Origin: Oscillospiraceae bacterium
GTDB taxonomy: Bacteria > Bacillota > Clostridia > Oscillospirales > Ruminococcaceae
DNA: 17,649 bases
Assembly (NCBI GenBank): GCA_019423445.1
Contig: JAHZBJ010000005.1
Span: 16,924 to 34,572, forward strand
Reading direction: 5' to 3'
Below, piece by piece: positions 6,133 to 15,292 of the stretch. Made by a program: the position numbers and the translations under genes. The first letter of the stretch is position 1, and each line of letters opens with the position of its first letter. The notes beneath the pieces are model-generated. The model was not told the origin of the DNA. It saw only the letters and a program-made list of their open reading frames with translations, and searched no databases.

Positions 6133-7055
6133 GTCTCATTGATTCCATCACCGGGGACCTGCTGCGGAAGGTCTCCGACTGGGCCGGTTCCTTCACCGGC
6201 GCCTATAACCTCCGGGTAGACGGGGGCTGCGCCGGACGCCAGTCCACCAAGAACATCCGTATTGATTCCAAAACCGACAAGCCCGGCCTGGATATCCACA
6301 TCCTCCCGGGGACCAAGGGGGAGTCGGTCTCCATCCCCGCCTGTGTCACCCACGGCAGCGTGGATGACCTGGTGTACAACGACTTCTATGTGGGGGAGGG
6401 CGCCGACGTCACCATTGTGGCAGGCTGCGGCGTCCATACCGAAAACGGCGAGCCGGCCCGGCACAACGGCATCCACCGCTTCTTCCTGGAGAAGGGGGCC
6501 CATGTCACCTACCTGGAAAAGCATATCGGCACCGGCAAGGGGGCCGGCATCCGCTCCATCGACCCGGTCACCGAAGTGGTGTTGGGGGAGGGTGCCGTCC
6601 TGGAGATGGACACCAGCCAAATCGGCGGGGTGGACCGGAGCACCCGGACCACCACCGGGGTCCTGGGCCCCGGGGCCCGGTTGCTGATCCGTGAGCGGAT
6701 TCTCACCGAAGGAAACCAGGAGGCCAAGACCGACTTCCAGGTGCAGCTGGATGGGGAGGACTCGGGGGTGGATCTCATCTCCCGGTCGGTGGCCCGGGGG
6801 AATTCCCGCCAGGCCTACCGTTCCCGGATCATCGGCAACGCCCGGTGCACCGGCCACTCCGAGTGCGACGCCATTATCGCCGACCAGGGGGTGGTTACCG
6901 CCGCGCCGGAGCTTACCGCCAACAGCGGCGACGCCGCCCTGATCCATGAGGCGGCCATCGGCAAGATTGCCGGGGAGCAGCTGCTGAAGCTGCGGACCCT
7001 GGGCCTCACCGAGGAGGAGGCCGAGGCCAAGATCGTGGAGGGCTTCCTGAAATAA
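6129..7055 (+). CDS. sufB: Short SufB-like Fe-S cluster scaffold (SmsB-like)
   Basis: 308-residue member of the SufB/SufD beta-helix family, much shorter than classical SufB (about 470 residues) because the N-terminal region is missing. The start is ATG 6129 inside the ATGA overlap with sufC; the frame extends upstream to 6096 but that would overlap sufC further. The C-terminal core is well kept: GHSECDAIIADQ with Cys246 in the place of E. coli SufB Cys405, and HEAAIGKI with His273/Glu274 in the place of the Glu434 region. An early CAGRQSTKNI segment holds another Cys. The minimal SufC plus short SufB arrangement corresponds to the 'SMS' (SUF-like minimal system) proposed for anaerobes. Family assignment is firm; scaffold activity is inferred. 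Confidence 0.9.
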   Translation: MSLIDSITGDLLRKVSDWAGSFTGAYNLRVDGGCAGRQSTKNIRIDSKTDKPGLDIHILPGTKGESVSIPACVTHGSVDDLVYNDFYVGEGADVTIVAGCGVHTENGEPARHNGIHRFFLEKGAHVTYLEKHIGTGKGAGIRSIDPVTEVVLGEGAVLEMDTSQIGGVDRSTRTTTGVLGPGARLLIRERILTEGNQEAKTDFQVQLDGEDSGVDLISRSVARGNSRQAYRSRIIGNARCTGHSECDAIIADQGVVTAAPELTANSGDAALIHEAAIGKIAGEQLLKLRTLGLTEEEAEAKIVEGFLK

Positions 7056-7090
7056 CAGCGGCCTGCCGGGGTTTCCGGCGGACAACAGAA

Positions 7091-7122
7091 AACGGACGCA
7101 GCAGCCGCTGCGTCCGTTTTTA
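7091..7122 (+). terminator. Bidirectional intrinsic terminator between sufB and the anion permease
   Basis: A perfect 12-bp stem AACGGACGCAGC (7091-7102) / GCTGCGTCCGTT (7107-7118) with loop AGCC, then TTTAT. A-rich sequence on the left supplies a T-tract for the minus strand. It can therefore end both the suf transcript and the converging permease transcript. Confidence 0.93.
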
Positions 7123-7141
7123 TATGGCCGGAAGGGATTCT

Positions 7142-8260
7142 TTACCCCAGCAGAGCCGCCAAAGCCAGCAGGGGAAGCAAAAAGGCCAGGTTGGCCAGAG
7201 TGAAGAGCCAGAGGTAACGGCCCAGGCCCCCTTTCTGGGCGGCCAGGTACCCCCGGAGGGCGATGAGGCTTGCCAGGGAAGCCACCGGGGTCCCCAGTCC
7301 GCCCACGTTGGTGCCCACCAGGAGGCCCCGCCAGTTCTCGGTGAAGGAGGAGAGGAGGACGGCGGCGGGGACGTTGCTGATCACCTGGCTGGCCAGTACC
7401 GGGGTGAGGACGGGATACCCTTCCAGAAGGTTCCCCAGGAATTCCCGCACCGCCGGGACCCGCCCCAGGTTGCCGGAGAAGATGAAGAAGCAGACGAAGG
7501 TGAGAAGGAGGCTGTAGTCCACCTGGGGCAGCAGTTTCCGGTCCATCACCAGGAGGTACAGGAGGGTGATCCCCAGGAGGATGGGGTAGGGGAGAACCCG
7601 GAACACCGAGAGGAGACAGAGGAGAAAGAGCCCTCCTAAGAGCCAGAGACGCCGGGGATCGGCGGAAACCTCCTGGGCGGGAGGAAGCTCCGCTTTCTGG
7701 CCCTCCCCCCGGAAGGCCAGAAGACAGGCCAGCACCAGCCCCAGAAGGCTGGCCAAAGTCAGAGGCAGCACCGGCCCGAAAAACTCCCCGGCGGAAAGGC
7801 CGTACCGGGTGTAAAGGTAGAGGTTTTGGGGGTTCCCCACCGGGGTGGCCATGCTCCCCAGGTTTGCGGCCACCGCCTGCAAGGCCACCACCCCTGCCAG
7901 GTCCTGCTCCCGGCCCGAGAGGGAAAGAGCCAGAACGGCGAAAGGAACGAAGGTGATGAGGGCCACGTCGTTGGTCACCAGCATGGAGGCGAAAAAGGGC
8001 AGCAGCACCAGAGCCAGGGTCAGGGGCCGGGGCCCGGAGCAGCGTCCCAGGAGTTCCCGGGCCAGGCGGTGGAACATCCCCTGGGCCTTTACCCCCGCCA
8101 CCACTGTCATCAGACAAAAGAGGAGGGCCAGAACCCGCCAGTCGATGTAGCCGGCGTAGGCGGCGTCAGGGGGTACCGCCGCCATGGACAGAAGGGCGCA
8201 GGCGGCGGAAATGGTGAGCACCTTTTCCCGGCGGAAAAAGGCGGCGGTTTTATGTAACAT
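7142..8260 (-). CDS. Anion permease of the ArsB/CitM/SLC13 (ion transporter) superfamily
   Basis: 372-residue polytopic membrane protein with about ten predicted helices. It has the twofold repeat of this superfamily. TNDVALITFVP (96-106) and NLGSMATPVGNPQN (133-146) mark the first half. SNVPAAVLLS (295-304) and GTNVGGLGTPVASLASL (316-332) mark the second. These N-P and G-T motifs line the substrate path in ArsB, NhaD and SLC13-type carriers. The linker near residues 183-203 is charged and cytosolic. AAAGGAGA lies ten bases before the ATG, and the gene has its own promoter and terminators on both sides, so it is monocistronic. No arsenic genes are nearby. The substrate (dicarboxylate, arsenite or a Na+/H+ exchange role) cannot be named. 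Confidence 0.88.
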   Translation of the reverse strand: MLHKTAAFFRREKVLTISAACALLSMAAVPPDAAYAGYIDWRVLALLFCLMTVVAGVKAQGMFHRLARELLGRCSGPRPLTLALVLLPFFASMLVTNDVALITFVPFAVLALSLSGREQDLAGVVALQAVAANLGSMATPVGNPQNLYLYTRYGLSAGEFFGPVLPLTLASLLGLVLACLLAFRGEGQKAELPPAQEVSADPRRLWLLGGLFLLCLLSVFRVLPYPILLGITLLYLLVMDRKLLPQVDYSLLLTFVCFFIFSGNLGRVPAVREFLGNLLEGYPVLTPVLASQVISNVPAAVLLSSFTENWRGLLVGTNVGGLGTPVASLASLIALRGYLAAQKGGLGRYLWLFTLANLAFLLPLLALAALLG

Positions 8261-8313
8261 GGATCAGGGTTCTCCTTTCCCGTGCGCCTTGGGGGCGCGA
8301 AATCCAATATCCT

Positions 8314-8342
8314 ATGATACGGCGGCGGCAGGACGTTGTCAA
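8314..8342 (-). promoter_or_regulatory. Promoter of the anion permease gene
   Basis: On the minus strand TTGACA (8342-8337), a 17-base spacer and TATCAT (8319-8314). The predicted start is near 8307, giving a leader of about 47 bases. The -35 is consensus and the -10 is the same as in the sufC and ridA promoters. Confidence 0.85.
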
Positions 8343-8379
8343 TGGGAGAAAGGCGGTTTTTGCCGTTTGGGGGATGCAG

Positions 8380-8419
8380 AAAAACGCCCACTGTGCCGTA
8401 AGACACAGAGGGCGTTTTT
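8380..8419 (-). terminator. Intrinsic terminator after the P2A ATPase gene
   Basis: AAAAACGCCC-a-CTGTG (8380-8395) pairs with CACAG-a-GGGCGTTTTT (8404-8419): 15 pairs with one A-A mismatch and an eight-base loop. On the minus strand it ends in a run of T. It lies 18 bases past the ATPase stop and separates that gene from the permease promoter. Confidence 0.92.
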
Positions 8420-8436
8420 AGGGGAGACGGCAGGGT

Positions 8437-11064
<2,628 letters not shown>

Positions 11065-11084
11065 AACGATAGACCTCCCTGTGA

Positions 11085-11114
11085 TTTCAATGATTTTTGG
11101 GCGGGATCTGTCAA
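11085..11114 (-). promoter_or_regulatory. Weak promoter candidate for the P2A ATPase gene
   Basis: Minus-strand TTGACA (11114-11109) is a perfect -35, but the matching -10 is poor: TTGAAA at an 18-base spacer or TGAAAT at 19. The start would then fall just before the AGGGAGGT site. A second possibility is TACTAT beside the palindrome further upstream. The region must hold a promoter because a terminator lies directly upstream. Confidence 0.35.
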
Positions 11115-11124
11115 CAGCTATAGT

Positions 11125-11143
11125 ATGGGCCGTTCCGGCCCAT
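11125..11143 (-). repeat. Palindrome upstream of the P2A ATPase gene
   Basis: ATGGGCCG (11125-11132) and CGGCCCAT (11136-11143) form a perfect 8-bp inverted repeat with a three-base centre. No T-tract follows on either strand, so it is not a terminator. It could be an operator or an RNA hairpin for the ATPase gene. Confidence 0.5.
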
Positions 11144-11169
11144 TTACCTGCCGGCCGGTGCCCGGGGAA

Positions 11170-11209
11170 AGAAAAATGGCCCGGGCCCAGCGAAAGCTGT
11201 GCCCGGGCC
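11170..11209 (-). terminator. Minus-strand intrinsic terminator
   Basis: GGCCCGGGC (11178-11186) pairs with GCCCGGGCC (11201-11209), with an inner AGC/GCT pairing around a four-base loop. On the minus strand the stem is followed by ATTTTTCTTTC. It would end transcription coming from the EpsG-like gene before the ATPase promoter. Confidence 0.88.
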
Positions 11210-11244
11210 CTATTCCCGGAAAGGCCCATGGACAGCTTCAGCAG

Positions 11245-11373
11245 TCATCCATGAGTCTGGTGAATCAAGGCAGGCCAGGCGCCGGAGGACGCCATGTATG
11301 TTGACCTGCCGCGCACGTTGCCGCGCGCCCCTACTCCCTCATGATGGGGGCTGTATTCAGATAACGACATCAT
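11245..11373 (-). CDS. Doubtful small ORF (42 residues)
   Basis: The frame begins MMSLSEYSPHHEG and ends in ALIHQTHG. A good AAAGGTGG lies seven bases before the ATG, which is the main support. Against it: the peptide is not recognised, has no clear helix or motif, and its centre is read from a GC-rich sequence (minus-strand GTAGGGGCGCGCGG, 11334-11321) of the kind seen in non-coding interspersed repeats. It lies 77 bases downstream of the EpsG-like gene and before its terminator, so it would be translated from that transcript if at all. Confidence 0.22.
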   Translation of the reverse strand: MMSLSEYSPHHEGVGARGNVRGRSTYMASSGAWPALIHQTHG

Positions 11374-11450
11374 AGTACCACCACCTTTTGGAAAAACAGG
11401 AAATAATTTGTGAATAAAGTGAAAATATCCCAGGAAAGAGGGAAAAACCC

Positions 11451-12641
11451 TCAAAACATCAGCAGATAGGGGACCAACAGCAGGCGGTTGGCGGAGAGGA
11501 GCCAGGTGAGGTACAGAAAACCCGCAAACAGCATGAAGCCGATGGAGGCGTAGTACATGGTCTGGCGGTCCCGGAGCTCCCCCCGAAGGGCACCGTACCG
11601 CTGGGTGTTCACTTTTTTGTTGCCGGTTCCCTTTTTTACGGCGGACCGGAGGGATTCCAGCTCCGCCTGGCGCTCCGGGGGGATGGCCAGGACGCGGTTG
11701 ATTTCCGGCAGAAGGAGCATGGCCACCGGCAGCAGCACCAGGGCGAACCGCTGAAACACAAAGTGCTTCAGGGTCATAATGAAAAGGCAGGCGCAGTAAA
11801 AGGAGAGGTTGATGAGGGGAAGATTGCCGGGGTTCCGCTCCAGAAGCGGCCGGCGCATCAGCAGCACCACAGCAAAAAAGGCCAGGGGGATGAGGACGGT
11901 GGGGATATCCCGGCCCTGCATATAGTAGGTCCCCGGCTGGTAACCGGTGTAGATGTACTGGGTAATAAACTCCAGCACCGGCTCGGAGAAGAGGAAATAC
12001 AGCGCCAGGCAGGCGCCGTAGAAGGCAAAGGCCCGGCGGTCCAGGGGCAGCTGGGCCAGGAAGAAAACCGGGATCCAGATGAGCATGCTTTTGTGGAAGG
12101 TGGCAGAGAGGAGGACAATGGCAAGGTAGGGCCAGAAACTTTTCCGCTGGAGCCAGGGGAGGGCGAACATGAAGATGGCAATGGCGATTTGGTGGCGGAG
12201 GGTGCAGAGGGTGTACCCGAAAAAGCCGAAGGAGATGAAAACAAACATGCTCAGCCACACCGAGGGGGAATAGCGATACAGAAAGACGGCGTTTAACCCC
12301 AGGCAGACCAGAGCGATCCCGGCAGAAAAGACCACCTGGGAGGATCCCAGGAAGGAGAGGAGGTAGTTGAGGAGGCTGTAGCCGAACTCGATGCGGTAGG
12401 GGTTGTCGCCGCTGATGAGGAAGCTCCACCCTTCCTGACAGACCTTGTGGTAGTAGTCCAGGTACATTTCATAATCCACCCCCACAGAGATATCCCGGAA
12501 CATGGACATGGCCAGCATGACCCCGGAGAGAATGGCCAGCAGAAGGAGATCCCGGGAGCGGGAAGGGTGCCTCTCGCAGAGAAAATACCCCAGGAAGGCG
12601 GCGGCCGCCGCCAAAAGGAGATAGGGAGCCAATGGCTTCAC
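11451..12641 (-). CDS. EpsG-family membrane protein (probable polysaccharide polymerase)
   Basis: 396-residue protein with about ten membrane helices. It carries the marks of the EpsG family: SVGVDYEMYLDYY (residues 53-65), a segment IEFGYSLLNYLLSF, LRHQIAIAIFMFALPW, and SATFHKSML. EpsG-like proteins are Wzy-type polymerases of exopolysaccharide repeat units in the cytoplasmic membrane. A charged loop (roughly 312-352, rich in K, R and E) precedes the last two helices. The start is GTG 12641: an in-frame TGA lies two codons upstream and GAAAGG is only two bases away, so translation may be weak. No glycosyltransferase, Wzx or other polysaccharide gene is nearby, which is unusual. The family is a confident call, but the function of this orphan copy is inferred. 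Confidence 0.82.
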   Translation of the reverse strand: MKPLAPYLLLAAAAAFLGYFLCERHPSRSRDLLLLAILSGVMLAMSMFRDISVGVDYEMYLDYYHKVCQEGWSFLISGDNPYRIEFGYSLLNYLLSFLGSSQVVFSAGIALVCLGLNAVFLYRYSPSVWLSMFVFISFGFFGYTLCTLRHQIAIAIFMFALPWLQRKSFWPYLAIVLLSATFHKSMLIWIPVFFLAQLPLDRRAFAFYGACLALYFLFSEPVLEFITQYIYTGYQPGTYYMQGRDIPTVLIPLAFFAVVLLMRRPLLERNPGNLPLINLSFYCACLFIMTLKHFVFQRFALVLLPVAMLLLPEINRVLAIPPERQAELESLRSAVKKGTGNKKVNTQRYGALRGELRDRQTMYYASIGFMLFAGFLYLTWLLSANRLLLVPYLLMF

Positions 12642-12691
12642 GACCTTTCATGGAAAGAAAAATAGGGCCGGAAAAAGGATGTAGATTTTTT

Positions 12692-12721
12692 TATATATTT
12701 CGATGGGGGAAAGATGCCCAA
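12692..12721 (-). promoter_or_regulatory. Weak promoter candidate for the EpsG-like gene
   Basis: On the minus strand TTGGGC (12721-12716), an 18-base spacer and TATATA (12697-12692). The -10 is good and the -35 shares only its first three bases with consensus. It lies about 50 bases before the GTG start. Confidence 0.4.
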
Positions 12722-12807
12722 AAAGAGGGCCAAAAACCGTTAAAAAGACAATCAAAACATCGTTATGCACAAGAGATGAAGCGGATTCCTGTAGCTATAG
12801 ACAAATT

Positions 12808-12819
12808 TATACGCGTATA
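12808..12819 (+). promoter_or_regulatory. Perfect 12-bp palindrome TATACGCGTATA (candidate operator)
   Basis: TATACGCGTATA reads the same on both strands and lies ten bases before the ridA -35 hexamer, in an AT-rich divergent region. Related TATAG/CTATA words recur around it (CTATAG at 12795-12800, TATAG at 12837-12841). The position suits an activator or repressor of the catabolic operon, of the GntR, LacI or LysR kind. No regulator gene is in the window. Confidence 0.5.
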
Positions 12820-12829
12820 GAAAAATATA

Positions 12830-12858
12830 TTGACTTTATAGATTTTTTTATATATCAT
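12830..12858 (+). promoter_or_regulatory. Promoter of the ridA catabolic operon
   Basis: TTGACT (12830-12835), a 17-base spacer and TATCAT (12853-12858). The predicted start is near 12865, leaving a leader of about 36 bases that holds the GGAAGGAG ribosome binding site (12883-12890). Confidence 0.8.
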
Positions 12859-12900
12859 TAGGGTAGAAACAGAAAAACAGCTGGAAGGAGCGGTTTTATT

Positions 12901-13278
12901 ATGAAACTCATCGAAACCAAATATTCCGTCCGGGACGGAGGCCACTATAGCCCCGCGGTGGAGTGCAACGGTACTCTTTATATTTCGGGCCAGCTTTCCA
13001 TCGACCCGGAAACCGGCTTGCCCCCGGAGGGAGTGCGGGCCCAGGCGGCTCAGGCCCTGCGGAACCTGGACACCGCCCTCCAGGCGGGAGGCGCCAACCG
13101 GGAGGATGTGGTGATGTGCCGGGTGTACCTGCCGGACGTGGCCTACTGGGGAGATCTGAACGAAGAGTACGGCAAATTCTTTGGCGGACATAAGCCGGCT
13201 CGGGTGGTGGTGCCCACCAACCGGCTGTACGGGGGCTGCCTGGTGGAGATCGAAGCGGTAGCCCAGTTAAGACGTTAA
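12901..13278 (+). CDS. ridA: RidA-family enamine/imine deaminase
   Basis: 125-residue member of the RidA/YjgF/UK114 family, which forms trimers in the cytosol and hydrolyses reactive 2-aminoacrylate and similar enamines to ketoacid and ammonia. Visible blocks: the N-terminal YSPAVECNGTLYISGQ, the middle TALQAGGANREDVV, and the C-terminal HKPARVVVPTN with Arg101 in the place of the substrate-binding Arg105. These are followed by LVEIEAVA with Glu116 and Glu118. GGAAGGAG lies ten bases before the ATG. It is the first gene of the operon, 10-13 bases before a PLP enzyme of the D-serine dehydratase type. That pairing is meaningful, since such enzymes make the very enamines RidA removes. The segment VVVPTNRLYGG differs from the common STVEVAALPKG, so it may belong to an Rid subgroup other than true RidA. 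Confidence 0.92.
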   Translation: MKLIETKYSVRDGGHYSPAVECNGTLYISGQLSIDPETGLPPEGVRAQAAQALRNLDTALQAGGANREDVVMCRVYLPDVAYWGDLNEEYGKFFGGHKPARVVVPTNRLYGGCLVEIEAVAQLRR

Positions 13279-13291
13279 GGGAGGCGGGATG

Positions 13292-14401
13292 ATGAAGTAT
13301 ACCCAGCTGGATACCCCGGTGCTGCTTATCGACCGGGAGATCATGATGGACAATCTGCGGTTTATGCAGGACTATGCCAACCGCCAGGGGGTCGCTCTGC
13401 GCCCCCACACCAAGACCCACAAGATGCCCGCCCTGGCGAAACTCCAGGAGCAGCTGGGGGCCAAGGGGATCACCGTGGCCAAGGTGGGAGAAGCGGAAGT
13501 GATGGCGGAAAACGGACTTTCCGACATCTTCATTGCCAACGAGGTTGTAGGCAAGAAAAAGTTGGAGCGGATCCGGGAACTGTGCCGGAAAGGCATCGCC
13601 GTTTCCTTCGGGGTGGATACCCCCTGCCAGGTGGAGGCCGCGGAAGAGGTATTCCGGGATGAGGCTGCTCCCGCCCAGGTCGTGATCGAGATTGAAGTGG
13701 GAGAGGAGCGGTCCGGCATCATCCACGAGGGGGACTTCCTCGCCCTTCTGGAAACCATCCGGCGCTGCCCCCATGTGGAGTTCAAAGGGATCTTCTCCCA
13801 CGAGGGACACTGCTATAACGCCGAGAGCACTGAGGACTGCCGGGAAAAATTCCTTACCAGCCAGGAGCGCACCCTTTCCTTCGCCCGGCTGGCCCGGGAA
13901 CAGGGAATGGAGCCCCGGGTGGTGAGCATCGGTTCCACCCCTTCCCTGATGAACGGTTTTGACATCCTCCCCGGGGTCACCGAGATCCGCCCCGGCACCT
14001 ACGTTCTGATGGACGCCAGCCAGGGCCATGCCATCGGTACCCTGGACCGCTGCGCTGCCACCGTTCTCACCACCGTCATCAGCCGCCCCACTGCCGAGAG
14101 GGTCATCACCGATGTGGGGGCCAAGGGCCTTACCGCTCAGACCCGGACCAAGGGCATCTGCGCCACTCCGGGGCTGGGGACGGTAAAGGGCTTCCAGGGG
14201 GTCCACATCTTCGACGTCTATGACGAGCACGCCATCTTCTATAACCGGGAGTTCCGGGAGGCGGTCCAGGTTGGGGATAAGGTGGAGATCATTCCGGTAC
14301 ATATCTGCCCGGTGTGCAACCTTTACGACAAAGCAGTGCTGGTTTCCGGCGGCGAGGTGGTGGAGGAGATCCCTATTCTCTGCCGGGGCAAGCTGCAATA
14401 A
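13292..14401 (+). CDS. Fold-type III PLP enzyme, D-serine dehydratase/D-threonine aldolase family
   Basis: About 369 residues: an N-terminal alanine-racemase-like TIM barrel and a C-terminal D-serine-dehydratase-like domain. Counting from the ATG at 13289, the PLP lysine is in RPHTKTHK (Lys42), phosphate-binding residues are in SIGSTPSLMNG, and the metal pair His338-x-Cys340 lies in HICPVCN, as in the zinc site of eukaryotic DSD1. Two adjacent ATGs exist (13289, 13292). The second is preferred because GGGAGG (13279-13284) is then seven bases away. Family members eliminate water from D-serine, split D-threonine or cleave 3-hydroxyaspartate. Which reaction applies is not visible. The fused order RidA then dehydratase suggests an enamine product. 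The gene ends six bases inside the ribosome binding region of the next one, so the two are tightly coupled. Confidence 0.88.
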   Translation: MKYTQLDTPVLLIDREIMMDNLRFMQDYANRQGVALRPHTKTHKMPALAKLQEQLGAKGITVAKVGEAEVMAENGLSDIFIANEVVGKKKLERIRELCRKGIAVSFGVDTPCQVEAAEEVFRDEAAPAQVVIEIEVGEERSGIIHEGDFLALLETIRRCPHVEFKGIFSHEGHCYNAESTEDCREKFLTSQERTLSFARLAREQGMEPRVVSIGSTPSLMNGFDILPGVTEIRPGTYVLMDASQGHAIGTLDRCAATVLTTVISRPTAERVITDVGAKGLTAQTRTKGICATPGLGTVKGFQGVHIFDVYDEHAIFYNREFREAVQVGDKVEIIPVHICPVCNLYDKAVLVSGGEVVEEIPILCRGKLQ

Positions 14402-14413
14402 GGAGGAATGGGA

Positions 14414-15247
14414 ATGGCCGCTGCGCTGAAAGCCGCCCTGGTCCAGATGCAGGTCCAGGAGAGGATCCCGGACAGCCTGGCCCGGGCGGAAGGGTTCATT
14501 CGCCGGGCCGCAGGGGAAGGCGCCGACCTTTGCCTGCTGCCGGAAAGGTTTTGCTGTCCCTACCAGACGGAGAATTTCCCCGTTTATGCCCAGGAGGAGG
14601 GGGGAGAGGTTTGGCAGGAGCTTTCCCGGATGGCCCGGGAGAACCATCTGATTCTGGCCGCAGGCTCGGTGCCGGAGCGGGACCAGGAAGGCCGGGTCTA
14701 CAACACCGCCTATGTTTTCGACCGGGAAGGCCGGCAGATCGGAAAGCACCGGAAGATGCACCTTTTTGACATCCAGGTCACCGGGGGCCAGTGCTTCAAG
14801 GAGTCGGACACCCTTTCCGCAGGGAACCAGGTCACCGTTTTTGAGACGGAATTCGGTCCCATGGGGGTCTGTGTCTGTTACGATTTCCGGTTCCCGGAGC
14901 TCTGCCGCCTTATGGCTGACCAGGGAGCCAGGATCATTCTGGTACCCGCGGCCTTCAACATGACCACCGGCCCCGCCCACTGGGAGATCCTTTTCCGGAC
15001 CCGGGCCCTGGATAACCAGGTCTACACCCTTGGGGCGGCTCCGTCCCGGGACCCCGCTTCCGGATACACCTCCTATGTCAACTCCATCGCCGGTTCCCCC
15101 TGGGGGGACGTGATGGGGCGGCTGGACGAGAAGGAAGGGATGCTTGTCTGCACCCTGGACCTTGACCGGGTGGAGCAGGTGCGGCGGGAGCTGCCGCTGC
15201 TGGCCCACCGGAGAAAGGATGTTTACACCCTGACCCAAAGCAGGTGA
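14414..15247 (+). CDS. Carbon-nitrogen hydrolase, Nit2/omega-amidase-like
   Basis: 277-residue nitrilase-superfamily enzyme, cytosolic. The catalytic set is clear: Glu44 in LPERF, Lys114 in HRKMHLFDI and Cys155 in CYDFRFPEL. The sequences LPERFCCPYQT and RKMHLFDIQVTGG resemble the Nit2/omega-amidase group, which hydrolyses alpha-ketoglutaramate, alpha-ketosuccinamate and related monoamides. Another amidase role in this pathway is possible. Start: AGGAGG (14401-14406) is one base from the ATG at 14408 but seven from the ATG at 14414, so the latter is chosen. The gap from the PLP enzyme is only 12 bases. Ammonia would be released. The neighbours (PLP lyase, RidA, transporter, M20 amidohydrolase) fit catabolism of an amide-containing amino-acid derivative. 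Confidence 0.9.
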   Translation: MAAALKAALVQMQVQERIPDSLARAEGFIRRAAGEGADLCLLPERFCCPYQTENFPVYAQEEGGEVWQELSRMARENHLILAAGSVPERDQEGRVYNTAYVFDREGRQIGKHRKMHLFDIQVTGGQCFKESDTLSAGNQVTVFETEFGPMGVCVCYDFRFPELCRLMADQGARIILVPAAFNMTTGPAHWEILFRTRALDNQVYTLGAAPSRDPASGYTSYVNSIAGSPWGDVMGRLDEKEGMLVCTLDLDRVEQVRRELPLLAHRRKDVYTLTQSR

Positions 15248-15292
15248 CGGGCAGGCGTGTACCCATAACTATTTTTCAGGAGGAGAGTATGC

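Larger units (their letters stand above)
11065..11450 (-). other. 386-base intergenic region between the EpsG-like and P2A ATPase genes
   Basis: No convincing gene. From right to left in the direction of minus-strand transcription it holds an AT-rich stretch (about 11390-11450), a doubtful 42-codon ORF (11245-11373) with a GC-rich segment that resembles interspersed intergenic repeats, a strong minus-strand terminator (11170-11209), an 8-bp-arm palindrome (11125-11143), and a TTGACA (11114-11109) that may belong to the ATPase promoter. Confidence 0.6.

Noticed and set aside
5400..8117. 905-codon minus-strand open frame over sufC, sufB and part of the permease
   Set aside because: It runs antisense to three well-supported genes and through two of their ends and a terminator. 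It is an artefact of stop-poor GC-rich sequence.
11065..11244. Riboswitch-type leader for the cation ATPase
   Set aside because: A minus-strand terminator and a palindrome are present, but no conserved metal-riboswitch core could be recognised and the likely promoter lies too close to the gene.
12908..15238. 776-codon minus-strand open frame over ridA, the PLP enzyme and the amidase
   Set aside because: All three plus-strand genes have intact catalytic motifs and good ribosome binding sites; the antisense product has no recognisable feature.
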